A DNA stretch of 64,000 nucleotides from Pempheris klunzingeri (Eukaryota > Chordata > Actinopteri > Acropomatiformes > Pempheridae), in NCBI RefSeq assembly GCF_042242105.1, contig NC_092026.1, positions 18,888,691-18,952,690 on the forward strand. The letters run 5' to 3'. Shown piece by piece: positions 17,501 through 32,500 of the stretch (the first letter of the stretch is position 1; each line of letters opens with the position of its first letter). A program made the translations under genes and the position numbers. The notes under the pieces are model-generated. The model was not told the DNA's origin. It was given only the letters and a program-made list of their open reading frames with translations, and did not search any database.

Positions 17501-20500
17501 GTCAGAGGCGAGACTGGAGAAGGTGGAGGAGGCTCCGGCTGCCTTAGCAGACTTGACAGTGATCGATGTGGTCATTTTAGAAGGCTATTTCTGGACTCCA
17601 GTGTGTATGTGTGAGAAAGCGAGACCAAGAGGAATGTGTGTGTGTGAGGGCACCAGCTAATGCTCTGTATTCTGACTGTTCACCTCAATATAAGTCTATT
17701 TATTTTCAGGCTAATAGCCGTGGCCAGGAAAGTAAACAAACATGTTGCTTGATTAGGTTTGGCAGCCAGCGTGTTTTTGCTCAAGGCCGTTTGGTTTTAT
17801 GAGTTTTTCCCTCATTGTGGAAAGGCCTGGGGAAGTTGATGCGGAGGATTAGGCATTCGCTGGGGAATGATTCAGTGGGATTCAGATAGGAACATGGATG
17901 GTTATGCAAGTGTACATGGAATGCTACCACCTTTTTGGGGGAGGGGGTTACAGCAAATATCAAGGGTTAAATGTGAAATAGTTTTGAGTTCTTTATCAAA
18001 TCTTAGGGAGAGTAAAACTGAAAGACTTGTTCACAGCAACTCCTCCAGCTAAGGGAAAACTACATCCTCAGAACAGATCGTTGGAGCACATGGTGCCATA
18101 AATGTATGGAGAGAAAAAAAAAAGACCTGCCACCAGTATGACAGATGGTCCCTGAAGTCGACATGGTGTTGATGAGCACTGCGTGCTCTGAGGACACAGT
18201 AAGATAAATTTAGTTCTGTAGACTAAAAATGTTTAACTACAAACAAACATGAAGGCATGCTGAAGGTCATACAACGCAAAGTTTGTCTGCCCCTGACTGA
18301 AGCGATTAATGTCCCCTAATTAATTCTGCTAGTATTGTGAAGACGTAATTATTTTGTCACAAATTGTGGATGCCCATTCAAAAATGTAGTAAAATTGTGT
18401 GTGTATAGGCGTGCTGTTATATGAAATTGGTGTTAACGTGGTCATTTAACATTTAATTTCAAGTTGAATAGGGAACAATATGTTTCCATCAAGCTAGCGC
18501 TGTCACTCAGGATGATTTGATTGTCATGATTTGTCCATAGTTTTGCCTACAGAATACAGAGCTGTTGTATGAAATAATACACAACTATAAACCATGTGGA
18601 ATAGCATAGTTTGCTCTGAATGCAGTTCAATACTGCTTATTGTCTGCTGGGTCTGAAAAGGTTTCAAGGTCCCTGTAGTACGAAAACCATGCGGCATTGA
18701 AAAGCTCTCACTTGTTGGTGCTGATATAAAGGCACAAATGGATCTGTGTTCTGCAGCGATGGACTTAAGTTTTGCTGGATGTTTTCATGAGAAGCTGCAA
18801 ATTTACCTGACTTAAGCTAACCCAGTGCAATCTGGCTGTCACATGACGCCACAGGAAGCTTACATTAAAACGGTATCCAGCAGACAATAATAACTAAGCT
18901 GAAAGAATTGACCTATAAAACCAGCTTATAGTAATGTGAAAGCAAATAAAATTCCATGTCTGTGTAATGGGGACGCTCACTCGAATCCCACACACCACTA
19001 GACCACCAAACCACTGTTTATTATTATTTAACATCAACTTCTGAACAATAATATTAAAACTCATGTCTGGATACACCGCTGCTTTAGTGTTCTGTTAAAG
19101 TTGGCCTCATTTACCATCTAGAATTGCTTCAGTAACCAATGCAGTAGATGTATGAAAACCCTCTATACTGTGAAGAATGGAAACCATCTATCTGTGTATC
19201 TGTGTGTTCTGCTCTGGTTGTGTTTGGCTTCAGTGTGATGCAAGACACCATGATCAGTCAGGTTTCATTCACTAGATTAGCAAAACGAACATGACTAATC
19301 CTCTTTTTATTTTATCTACATATGGGTTGTGAAAGGAAAGCAAGATGTATATCTTTTGTGATATGCAGTTAAACTACATTCTTGGAAATATGCTAGCAAT
19401 TGTTGCAATTCATTTACAAAGTTTGTTTAAAGCCCTATGACCACCACAAATGAATCCTCAAACTTTTTGAAACATTGTTAGTGCCCAGTCAGATGGTGCT
19501 TTTTAGCAGGCTCTGGTGGCTTTTCGTAATAACTTTCAATGCGAGGGACTCATTTTGCTCACTGCTTTTGTACTATCGCACTGTTCTGCTCTACATGCCT
19601 CGTGATTTTGCAGTAGCGCTAAACGCCTCAAGTTGAAAACCTAAACTCGGAGCAGAAAAGAGCCATTTTTGTTTCCCCCTCCCATCATCCAATCGAATAA
19701 AGTAAGAGGCGGCAGTAGTGTGCTGTAATGTCATTGTTTTCCACGTCTGCTAAAAGGGTTAAAAACCCACAAAACTAACGAACTATTTAGCGGCATCATC
19801 TGTAACGGGCTAGTTGTAACTTCAAAACGGCATGAATCAACTCACAATCAGTGCAGTGATTAGCTAGCTAACATAATTCTATTCATGCTAACAACATCTT
19901 AAAAGTGACTGTCACTGTAATTGCGAGACATGCATATAGCTTGCCCATTTTGCACTGATTCTGAGGTAATGTATGCCGCTTTGAAATCGGATGGTTGCCC
20001 AGCAATAAAAATAATAAAAAGTTGCACTTTTGTTAATTGCAATAAGAAGTCAGTGTTGTGCGCTTTGCATTTTACAGGTTGGTCTATCTGATCGGAACGT
20101 TCAGTTCTCACTTTGGAAGTAAAAGCAGTAGCGTGCTGAGGCTGACCATTCATGTATGCCATACAGACAGATGCTTGTATACAAGAAGAGGTACAGAATA
20201 GAGCTAGTAGGGCTTACACTATAGTCAGTATAAATGGTCGCATTACATCTTAATAAGCAGTAATAAAGTGTCAATTGCAGTATAGAGGTTACTGGAGGAA
20301 CAGCATTCAGTGTCGACCAAGGGGACATGACAAACCTCATGAAGTTACAATAAGAAATCAGTTGTGCACACAGTGCCACACTTAGGTCTTTCAGTCTCAC
20401 ACTCACACATTCTTTGTTTTTGACTCATTCATTCAGTCAAACGACCTTCCCCAGCCACAAATATCCTCTCCCTGCCCACCCCCACTAGCTTTGTGTCTCC

Positions 20501-23500
20501 GACAGCCGCAGGGAAAACAATAAACACACACCGTCTCTCCAGAGAGCTGCTGTACGAGGTCGGCAGCACGCTGCCTTGTTGACAGACTGCCTGCCAGTGG
20601 CTCAGTGCCCAGCTCTGGGCTAGAGGCTCTACTACTATGACTGACTGGGACCGTTCAGACAAGCTTCCCGCCAGCAAACCAGTTAGTCAGCCATCCAGCC
20701 TGTCTGCCTTCCTTCCGGCACATTAGCCTTCAGCAGGCTTGGCAGCGGCAGGCTCTCGTCACACTTGTGGCGGGTAGATAAGGCTAACTGACAGAGCGCT
20801 GGTGACAGAAATGGTGTCGGTTTCTCTCCCGTATTTGTGTTCTGGAGATAATGGCGATTGGTTGACTGCTTTGGATTTGTCTCGTCCAGCTTTCGCATAT
20901 CATTCTAGGCCTGATTGGTTGTGTCTGACGAACATGAGAATTACAGGTGTACTCACACATAGAAATTGAGATATTTGTAAATGTGTAAATTTTGCTTTTT
21001 AACACAACAACTAATAGATTGAATGTTCAAAGCTCCATGTTGCATTGTAGATTTGGCATGAAGTGTTTTGATATTGTTCTCTCTCACCAGGCAATCCTGT
21101 TTGTTCCCCTACACAGTTTTTTTTTTTTAATATACTGTTTTGTCTGGATGCCAAGTGTTGCCTAATGTGTAGCTGGGTAATAGTCAGTTTCTTCCCACAA
21201 CTAAGTTTGCAGGTGTACATTAGGCTTGTGTCTACGTGAGTCAGTGTGTTGTTTTCCCCCAATGCCAAACTTTACCAGGCTTGATATTAGGTTTCAGACG
21301 GGCAGTGGTTTGTTTTGTCACGACTGCTTTACAAAGTGGTCTCAAGTTGTGACCTGTTGGAACAGTTTCCTGCGACAGTTTGCTGCAGCCCTTTTGTGAA
21401 AATTTGGCTTTTGCTTTTTTAAAGTTGTCCGGTGTTTACTTAACCAAAATTAAAATGTCATGTAGGTTGGTGTTTGCTCTCACTGTGTTGAAGCTGAAAT
21501 AGTTCTAGATAGTGGCTGCCAGCTTCTCTTAAAGAGAAAAAAAAAAATCACCCACTAAAGTTGGGACTTTTATGTAGACTTTTGTCCATATGAGCTAATT
21601 TAAACTGCTGCAGCACACGGATAAATGGAGCTTAGCTTGTTCAGCCACGCTTGCATTTGCAGATTGACATCAGCTGTTTCATTCATGCTTTAAAATCACT
21701 GGCTCATTCACAGCTGTGGGGCTTCTAGCTGAGTAGTGACATCAAATCATGTCTATGGAGGTGTCTACAGTATATCAACACAAAGGAGAAATCTGATAGA
21801 TACACTGACCAATAGTGATTTCTTTTTAACATATTATGTCAACCACTTGGGTTCCCCTTTAGATTTGTGGGGGAGTTGTTATCAAGAGACAGGAGATTTT
21901 TACAGTCAAAATATAAACTTAAGGCATATAAAGGTCACACTGTTTCACTGTTACTGACATTTCTCTGCTATGATTTCTCATGAATTATTGGCTGAGGTGC
22001 ACACTAATGCCATCATATCTACAACAAGCTAATATCAGCCTGGCTGATTTTTTTTTGCCTCTTTCTTTGGGAGTTCCTGCAAAGAGCAGACAAATCTAAA
22101 CTTAAATGGCCACTTCTTTGACACAGGTGTCTCTGACTGAACTAAGCTGTGGAAGACCACACTATCATATCATATCATTATTGCCTTCATTTTGGTCACA
22201 GGGTTTGTAAAGTTGTTTTTCAGTCTTCTGTTTGGCACCACCTTCCTTTTTTATCCAGAACGCTAGCCTCATATGAGATTGATGTTTTCTAGAAAAATAC
22301 TTAATCTGTTGCATTTTAAGTCATTTTGTTTGTATGGCGTTCAACCTTACATTTTTTTTAGTTGAAATCTCTACTCTGAGGTCCAGCTGTCTCACCTCCA
22401 TCTGTGTGTCTGTAGGAACACCATCTCCAGCGGGCCATCTCGGCGCAGCAGGTGTATGGCGAGAAGCGGGACAACATGGTCATCCCGGTCCCCGAGGCAG
22501 AGAGCAACATCACCTACTACGAATCCCTCTACCCTGGGGACTACAAGATGCCAAAGCAGCTAATTCACATACAGCGTAAGTGGGCTTCTCTAATGGCAAA
22601 TATGTGATGCAGAAAGCACAGAAAATTAGTTTGATGTAGCAGATTAGCGACCTCAGTCGTTCCATTAGTTTGTAATGGCGTTTCCCTCGATTATTTTGAA
22701 TGCATTAAGAGACACTTGGGGGGCTGTTGATCAAAATTGTAAGTGGCAATTAGTAGAATACTCCACATTAGTGTACTAATGCTGAAACTATTATTTGTAA
22801 ACATCACTTTAGACCTGTAGCATTACATGAGATTATATTCAGCTTTACTGAACCGAAGTTAGTTTCCAACACAACTGTGACTGATAGAAAAAGGTCACCT
22901 GAAATTACATTTAAAGCCATGTGGCATTAAAAGCTAATCAAGACTTTTTCCTGCCATGGGATCTTGGCTAAATTGACTGCCCAAAAACATATGAAGTCTT
23001 GAGTCCATTTAGTCACTCATGAGCCTGTAGGCAGTTAAGGGGGTCTGTTGTTTCTGACAGATCATTTATCCATTTAATGGCATCAGGTGTGTGTTATGTG
23101 AGCTTTGACAGAGTTCTCATATGTTTGCCTAAGTAAATGAGTTTTTGAGATTGCCTACTTCGGTAATGATATCAGTGAAAATGAATTTGCTAGATAGCAC
23201 AGTTTTCTAACCTTGTCTGTGGAACAAGTGGTTTCTGTGATTGTTTCTCAAAGGAAAAGCAATTGGCTGCGCCCTAAACGGAGTCGCTGTTATCAGTTGA
23301 AAGTGGAAATGACAAATGTTTTGTCTTGTCAAATTGCTGTCGGGACAATTTCAGAGATTCCTCAGAGGTGTGGACAGGTCTGAAACGTGCAGAAAATTCA
23401 GTATTGAGCATTTCCAGGTCATGAAAGTCTCATCTTTGTACCAAAATGTGTGAAAGCTTTAACTAATATTTGTCTGTCTCGTTGTGAGTATGCACTTTGT

Positions 23501-26500
23501 TGCTTTGCATTTACTGTCATTTTACACAGTGACAGTTGTTTTAGCTGAAAAGCAAACTTTCTAAATCATATGAAGAAAGACGTCTCTGCACAAAAACAGG
23601 GATTTTGAAATGGGAAAAGGTGTCTTGGTGGCAGAACTTGCTGCTTTGGTCTCAACAGTAACCATGCTGCCTTGCAACTCAGTATGAAAGTGATTTGCGT
23701 AAATTAAATCTTGATGGAGGTTATCATTTTAAAGCTGAAGCTTTACATTGTTTGCAGTCTAATTGTGAGCAGAATAAGTTGCATGTCTGATGTTTGTTTT
23801 CCAAATGTAAAGTGCATTATAGATGAAATATATTATATGTCAGGTTAGTTTGATTTTTGGCAGATGTGGCACAAACACAAAAGTACTGCTGGCTGAGTTA
23901 TAAGGACATTTTTGAAGCATTAAAGAAATGTGTGAATTTGAATTAGCCTGGCGTGGTTTGAAGATCAGCAACCTGTGAGACAAACTAGAAGTAAAAGCTA
24001 AACCAAAGTGGGGGGGCTGTTGTGTTTTTCTGACTCCTGAGTCAGATATAACTCACAATAGACCATTAAGGAAGGGCAGAGCGTCAAATTTTATGCTTCA
24101 CCTACAACTATAATGATGCATCTTTGACACATAAACAGACTTCATTAAATGAATATAATGATAATGTGTCAGGTCAGTCTGCTACAACAAAACAACCAGA
24201 TTTATACATGTACAGTATAGAATCTATATTGTTTGTCGGCTTCAGTCAGTCCTCATTTATTTGTACTTGTCTGAAGGGGCAAATCTGGTGTAACTATGCC
24301 TGAAAATCATCTAGTGTGTCCCTAACTTCAGGATCCAACAGATGCTGGTAGGGCTGTGCTCTTTCAGCACTTTAGTCCTGTGTAGTTTAATGAATCACAT
24401 ATCTTCTGCAGAAAGGCAGCGCCAGGCTCATACAAATGTTGCCATTTGAGGGTAAAACTACTCGGGTTGGGATGCTGCAGCTCTGGCTGCTTGCTGGGTG
24501 ACTTGTTCTAACTCTGTGTAGCACATGGTTGTGTGTCTGTACACAGACAAGACTCTGGTTTTTAGTCTTCCTAATGCGGACAAGGTGCTCTGTTTGCAAT
24601 ATGGCCAACTTGTTTAGAAACCCTGCAGGCCCCTTTGCATGTGTTCATATAATCAATGTTTGTGTTTCATTGTGTGCAGTAGTGGGAGAGTTTGGCCCGT
24701 TATCTGAAAGGAATCCAGCAGTGCATGTTGTAAATTTATTCTTTGGTTTCTTATTTCATAGAATAGGACATGTTTATACGGGCTGCATTTTGATCTTAAG
24801 TACTTTGCAGTGGTGAAAACGTTGTCACTAAAATACTTAGTCCACTCACCAAGGTTACCACCTACACAGCAGTCCACATTTAGTGATTGAGCGACTCTTA
24901 ACTTCTTTGCCTGGCACAACCTGTCTGTATATATTGACACAAAACCTGTTATTGTCAGTACAAAGAGAACCTGCCTCTTTCTTGAATAGGTGTGCATCTG
25001 AAGTTTTTGTTACCAATTAATCTGTCTATTGTTTTTGATAAATCGTTTGGTCCATAAAACATTTGAAAACAGTGAAAATCACAGTGTCTTACAGCCCAAG
25101 GTGAGCTGACCTTTGTCAACAAATAGTCCAAGACCTCAAATATCAATGTTTTTTTGCATGAAAAGGGCTCAAATGATTGTGGCTGATAGATTAGTCGACT
25201 AATCGCTACAGCTCTATTCTTGAACCTAACTGACTTGTGAAATGATGAAAATGTATTCAGCCGAAAGCAGAATTGATACTTTGATGTCTTTCTGTAAGTT
25301 GATGGGTAATACTGAGTTTTTGTGAGTTCATAGAAAGTATGTATTTGGTATTTCAAAGTGATTGTTCAGGGGTGACGTTAAGTGAGCTTGGCTGGAAACC
25401 GGTTAGATAATGTTTTGTAATGCTGCATGCAGTGACTTCAGTCATTAGCAGGCCAATTAAGCTGAATTTTCCCTTTTGGCGGTCAGTTTCCTGTGGAGTT
25501 GGAGCCAGGAGGTCATGCTCATTGGACCACTTTGAAGTTCTGTCTCAAATTCCAAAATGTGTCTCTTTCCTAATTTTGTCTAAATTCCTATTCACTTACA
25601 TATGGATCGGACCAAAAATATACATTTCCCCCACATCCTATTAGTGGTCTTTTTCTGCCTGACAATGGATAAATATGTAACAATCAACTGAAAGTAGAAA
25701 ACACGAGGGCATTTGCATCTAATATTTATCTTAATATGGGAATTTCAAAATGTATACATAATTTAAATCAACACAGACAGGCTAAAGTATTTAAATAAAG
25801 GAAATCACCTGACCAGGTGAGGAGTTATTTTATGTATCTTTTTATAAGCAGTTTCTCCTCCCCATCATCTACAACAATTGTTTTTACATAGATCACAAAT
25901 GACTCCTGCAGCTGTCTAAAGTCTGTCCTTTCCTCGACTCACCCGCAGCTTTCAGCTTGGACGCCGAGCAGCCCGACTACGACCTGGACTTGGACGACGA
26001 GGCGTTTGTCATCAAGCTGAAAAAGAAGATGGAGATCAGCTTCCTGCAGTTTGAGGAGATGATCGACCGACTGGAGAAGGGCAGTGGACAGCAGGTCAGC
26101 ACTGTTTCTCTTCATCTGACCCCAAATACAATAAAGAAGGGCCCATGAAATACCCTACAGAACAATGCACTATGAGCCTTTGAAAAACGATGATATCTAC
26201 ATTGAATAGTTGGTAAATAGGTGACACCCTGTAACTCCTGTGTCATAGCTGGTGAGCCTTCCAGAGGCCAAACTGCTGCTGAAGGAGGATGACGAGCTCA
26301 TCAAGGAGGTCTTTGACTACTGGAGCCGTAAGAGGAAAAACAGCAAGGCCAACGCCCTCATCCACAACGTCAAGCAGGAGAAACGGGACGGCTCCAGCAC
26401 CAGTGACCCCTACGTGGCCTTCCGGCGGCGCACTGAAAAGATGCAAACCAGGAAGGTCGGTAGTTTTTAACACTCAGTGTGTCATCAGAGGCTTATATGT

Positions 26501-29500
26501 GGCTGTGATTGTGGCAGGTTCATACCGGTCTTGGTTGCTGGAAACTCTCTTGTGCCACTGTTGCGTGTTTTATTGTGTAGTTGTACACTCGACTACAGCT
26601 CATAACCTCTTTGCAGGAAATATTTTGTCACGTTAGATTGGTTTCCTCCTTGAATGAAATAATTTTCTCTCTGTAATTATATTTTACTGTCGCCTTCTTT
26701 TGTGAAGCTTGCCAGATACGTCTCGCTGTATAGTTAACACCACACATGCCTAACCTATGATGTAGATAGACAGATTCTCAGTACCTGCAACAAATGCGTT
26801 CAATGAACAGCATCTTACTTCACTTAGAGAGCGTAATGTGTCGGCACATAGCTTTGTGTCAGTATGTCAGTACAGCTTTTATTAATGCTTTGTCAGTATG
26901 AATTAGAAGGCGAAGTGTGAGATTTATGAGATTTGTGAGATTTTAATAAACTGTTTCGCGTCAATTGGTGAATCTAAATTGTCCATTGGTGTGGACGTGA
27001 GCAGTTGTCTGTCTCTGTGTGTCTGACTGGCAACCAGCCTGGGATGTGAGTGAGTGAATGAACGAAGGAATAATAAATCGCTACCTGACTGAAGAGTTCA
27101 CTTTTTGTTAAATAAATAGTCAGAGAGACCCTAACTTATTTCTGTATATTTAATCTAAACAGCCGTAAGGTGCTTTAAAATGCTTGAAAAGTGGTTGAAT
27201 TTGACTGAGGAAAAGCTTGTAGGAATCCTGGTTAAAAGGCGGATAAAAGCAACTTCCCAGCGCACCAAAGAGATGGTCTGAGAAGCACTGCATCTCTTAG
27301 AAATAGAATTATATTTATTTTACATGGACTCTAGTGGATTATTTATCATCATCTCTGACCACAGTGCAAATGCTGTCTCCATGAAACTGTAGTTTCCTCA
27401 TAGCCCTCTTGTAAAGTATGTATATGCCACCAAGTGGTCATGTGAAGAATGTGGCGTCTGTACATTTCTAAAGCTCATTGGATGAAGGTAAACTGAAATC
27501 ACACAGTAGTAATGCACCAAAAACCTGCCAGGAGTTGATTTCCATGTTTTGATCCACATATATGTAACACATTTAAATACAGGTCAATAACTAAATACTA
27601 CTGACCTGTAACTAATACAGGTCAGTAAATTTAGTTTTATAATTACTGAGCCAGTTTTGTTAGAAAATGACTTTTTGTCTTTGTGATGAAGTGCTGTTTT
27701 TGTTTTACAAGTTTACATCTAACCATTACCATTTAGTGTATTTTATGTTTTGTTTTCTAATCATCTCTGATACTTACTACTTCCCTAAACACTCAGAACC
27801 GTAAGAATGACGAGGCGTCCTATGAGAAAATGCTGAAGCTGCGCAGGGACCTCAGCCGAGCCGTCACCATCCTGGAAATGATCAAGAGGAGAGAGAAGAG
27901 CAAGAGAGAGCTGCTGCATCTCACACTGGAGATCTTTGAGAAGAGGTGAGGCTGCCTCTGTGAGGCTGCACGCGTAAAGCCTTCGTACAGAAATTAAACG
28001 AAAAGCAGCGACACAACAGCCTGACTGGGTGGAGACAGCCAGGGCCGTTAAAAAGGAAAAAAAGTCTGTGTGTAAAAGAGATAAAAGAACAGTTAAAGCT
28101 CCTTCTGGCGTAGTTTTCTAAATGACTTTTCAGTAGTGTAGTTTGAGGGGAAAGGTGTAGGACTTTGACAAATGAAATGGTTCTTCTATTTGGTCTGACA
28201 CTGGTTTTTGATGAACCCTTTCCCCTGTTTCTCTCCCAGAAACGTCATGTCAGACTACAGCGGCGAGGTGATGGCAGAGGTGTTGGCTGAGCGGGCGCTG
28301 GTGAGGCCACAGATCATTCCCCTGGTCCCCCTCACCAACCAGTACCGACACCAGGACCACATGGACCTCAAGGACTTCAAATCCAAGGTGAGGCTCTCCA
28401 TTTAAAAACAGAACCATAGCATTTGACTGGAAAATTTAAGAAAGTGTGAAAAGTCTGTCGTCAAAAAATTACACGTTATTTGAGATTGACTACCGGGGCA
28501 CGCCAGTGTGATTTTTCTGAACAGAATGAAACTTTCAAACTTGACTTCTTAATTGAATTTTGAAATGATATTATTGGAAATATTTTAAGAGAGCTTTATG
28601 CTAGATTGAAGGTTGCCTGTTGCCCCCCAGTCTCTGAAGGTGGCTTTTAAGGTGCTCTTTAGTCTCACACATTATCTTTTCTTTCCCCCCTTAAGCCCGA
28701 GAAGACAGAAGTTCCCCGGCAGAAGAGGAAGTATGAGAAGAAGCAGAAGGTGCTGCCTCTCTCATCGGGCACCCCCCACCACCAGGGGCCTGTTGTCTTC
28801 AACGCCAAGGACCTCAACCAGTACGACTTCCCCAGCTCGGACGACGAGCCCTTCTCCCAGGTACATGCACAGCTCATGGAAACTCAGTCACATGTTCAGG
28901 TCACATGTTCACACAAAGCTGAGCCCGCCACACAGACCAGGCGTCACCACTCGTCTCATAGAATGAATCATTTGTAGATGGGTTTTGCTGGATGTGTTCA
29001 AGTGAATAACATTATGATATTAGGTCACATTATTACATTACCTTTTTCGTTATTTGTTGCAAACATGATTATGAAATTACACACACGTCAAAGTGCCAGC
29101 AGCTTCTGTTAGGTGCATTGCGTTATGTCATGATACAATTTGTTGACTACCTAGAGCAACTCGCTCAACGGTTAACCTGCTGCTGGTCACTGACTGTTTA
29201 AGCTGACATAGATCAGTTTATAGAATTCAGTAGAAAAAGTTTTTTATTTTCTCAAAGTGACCATCAATGGAAACCCAAGTGCAGGAACAAAATTAAATGG
29301 CTCTAAGAAAACACCTTGCAGTTCTACAGATGACAGTGTTGATTTGATGGTGATATGACAACGAAAGTAAAACTATTTGCAGAATACATTTTCTAGGGTT
29401 TCCAGGGGTTTAGATCTGGATTTAATGTCTCATCAAATTTCACAGAACATATGCTGGAAACACTGTTAAAAATAAAAAGACCTGAAATAAACTTTTGGGT

Positions 29501-32500
29501 TTCTACTCACTTGGAGGTCCTACAGCACTGCAGCCAGCCTGAGCTCCTCCTATACCCTCACTGTTAGTGGCAACGAGCTCTGGCCTCTGCCCTGATAAAT
29601 ACACTCAAAATCGCAGAACCAAGAGAGAGACGAGTGGGAGGGAAATGCTTTTAACCCAGAATCTCTGGCTTCAGCGTGTTAAATTCTGCTGTCGGTGACC
29701 CTAGACTGACCTCTAACCTCTGTGCCCACAGCTGCACTCAGGCTCATCAGAAGCAGAGGAGGAGAACGATCCAGATGGGGCCTACGCCTTTCGCAGGAAG
29801 GCAGGCTGCCAGTATTACGCTGTAAGTGCTGTGGTTGTCTGCACAGTTGATATTAAAAAAAGCGTGTAAGAGTTTTACTTGTTTGGTGCCAAGTTTAAGG
29901 GGCATAATGTCCCAGCAGTGGTTCCCTGAGGTTGTAGGTGCTCTTAAATGCTCTTTGCAAAGAAATGGTTAGAACAGGAAGAATTATTCACATTTATTTG
30001 CTGTTGTGTTATAACATGCTGTAACAAGGTTTTAGATCATTTCCAGTGCATTTAAATGTAATGTAATGTAACGTAGGTGAAGTAATGTAGACGACTTGGC
30101 TAGAAAGTCTATGTCCTGCAGGAGGAAATAATTTTTGTGGCATTTTAGATTTTAATTTTATCCCAGTTTTCAAAGTAGTTCACTCTCCACAGTAGACTGA
30201 GAGTTCTTTGTTAGGCCACTAAATCCACCAGTCGCAGATTGATCAGAGGTCATTTACACCGACGTTAAGAGCGCAGTGGCTGACTTTCAGCATCCTGTCT
30301 GTCCGCAGGCTCATCAGGATCGTGTGGGTAGCTGGCCGTGGTGTGGACCCTGGGAGGATGGTTTTGCAGAGGCTCGCTTTCGCTACAGCCTCACCACGCT
30401 CACCGTGCCGCGGCGCTGCCTTGGTATGGCGCGACGACGCGTCGGACGAGGTGGCAGGTCAGTTGAATTCCAGTTTTTTGGGTAAAGTGCATTAACATGC
30501 TGTTAGCTCTTTGAATGCATACCTGGTTAATGGCTTGTGCGCTGCTGTCCTGTCCCTTTTCTCATTTCTTGCTCTTATATTTAAACCAAGATATTTTGAT
30601 GAAATCCTATCTAATGACTTCATTAACTGAATAATTGGTAGAATACTTGATTATAAAAAATGCATTACTATTGTCAAGAATTATAAGGTTATGATGCATA
30701 AACCTTTAGAAAGAAGCAGCTGTTTGCCAAACAAATGAGGCTAAATATCTGTCTTGCTTCCCGACCACAACCTGACCCTCTCCTTATCACGCAGGGTGTT
30801 GTTGGACAGGGCGTACACGGACTATGACAACGTTTTCCACGGACTGGATCCAGAAATGCTCCATCTGCCTCTTCCTCCATCATCATCTCCTCCTCCATCA
30901 CCACCACCACCACCTCCTCCTCCTCCTTCAGCTACTTCACGCTCGCCGGCCACCAACAAGTTTGCCAGTACCTCAGAAACAAATACCTCAGACAGAAGTT
31001 CCTTCAACAACTCCCCTCCTTCCTCCCCCTCTTCCACGGACCTCAGTCAGATACTGTTGAATATAAAGTCGTGCCGATGGCGGCACTTTAGACCACGGAC
31101 ACTACCACTACATGAGCTGGACAATGCCCACCCGCTATTCAGGAAGTTGAGTCGACGCCTGAAGCGCCCGGTCTCAGTCTCCACGGCCGGGGCACAGCCC
31201 TTTGGCTCCCAACGCCCAGCGAGGGCTGTCCCTGCACCCCCACCCGTTGCTGGTAAGTGGATTGGCTGAATTCAAACACACACACTGGATGCACTCTGTC
31301 AGGCTGTATGACAGCAGGGGGTTACACATCTCTCCTTTGAGTAACTGATTTAATTACAAAAATATACTAGTGTAAACAGGACAGACATAAAACAACCCAC
31401 ACACCACCAGCACCTCTTGTTTTCTACCTGGTGGCTTGTTTTTAAAGTTTCAGCTTCCTAATTTATAAAAATTTTCTCAGTCCTAGTAGTATTTAGCCAT
31501 CCTAGAGTTTTAATTGCTCTGGAGTTGCGAGATCTGCCATCACGCATCTAGAATTTAGATTTTTTTTTTATTTGATCTAATTTTGATTTTTTGTGCACTG
31601 AGGAAAAACCTTGAAACTATTTTCAAGGTCTGTGGATTGTGGTAAAACTAGTTTCTGTTGAGTTTTTGAAATGCATTTCTTGAATACTATCAGCTTAAAT
31701 ATTCTATTCACTCCTGACTGTGTAGGAGAGGAGATGCTAAAAGCTTCTCACATAAACAATGATGTTGCTGCTCTGAGTGAAAGCAGAAATGTGTGTTTCG
31801 GTTGAACTGACCTTTTAAGAAGCATGCTGGGTCAGAGAGGTAACTGGCAACTACTCGTCCATGAATTTATTCTGTATACACAGGTCTCAGGTCAGATTGC
31901 TTCCTTTTTACTACATTTTCTTGATTTTTATTTGTATTATCATGGAATGTGGTGTTCATTTCCTCTGTTTGTTCGGAGTGTTTTAATAGCAGGCCCTGTG
32001 TCCGTCCTGTCCAGCGGCTGCATTGTGATCTTTTTTTTTTTCTTGTTGTTCATCAGGTACAGCAACATCAGACATTCACATTGTGTCACCTCAAACTCCC
32101 CCCAGTCCACGAGGTGTCAATTAAAACTGGCTCTGATAAATAAATTCATGAGATGTGCAGGATTTGTTGTGGTGTGTGGACACAAAGGTGTGCAGTGTTG
32201 AATACAAACTAAATGCCACAGGTCCCTGGTGGTATTACTGTGAGAGCAGTCAGGCGGGTGGTGTCTTGATGTCGCTACAAGCCGTTTACACGGATTTGTG
32301 TATGTTGTGATGTGCATGGGAAACTGTATCGATTTCTTCTTGGAAAAACTGGTCTGCTTGCAAAGAAACTCAAGGACACAGATATTATGAACGAGATTTA
32401 GCGAGAAACTCGACCACCTTAGCCACTGCTTTGATGCAATAGTTAAGAGAGCAGGGTTATGGTAAGCTGTAATTAAAAGGTGCAGTGTTGTGATTAAAAC

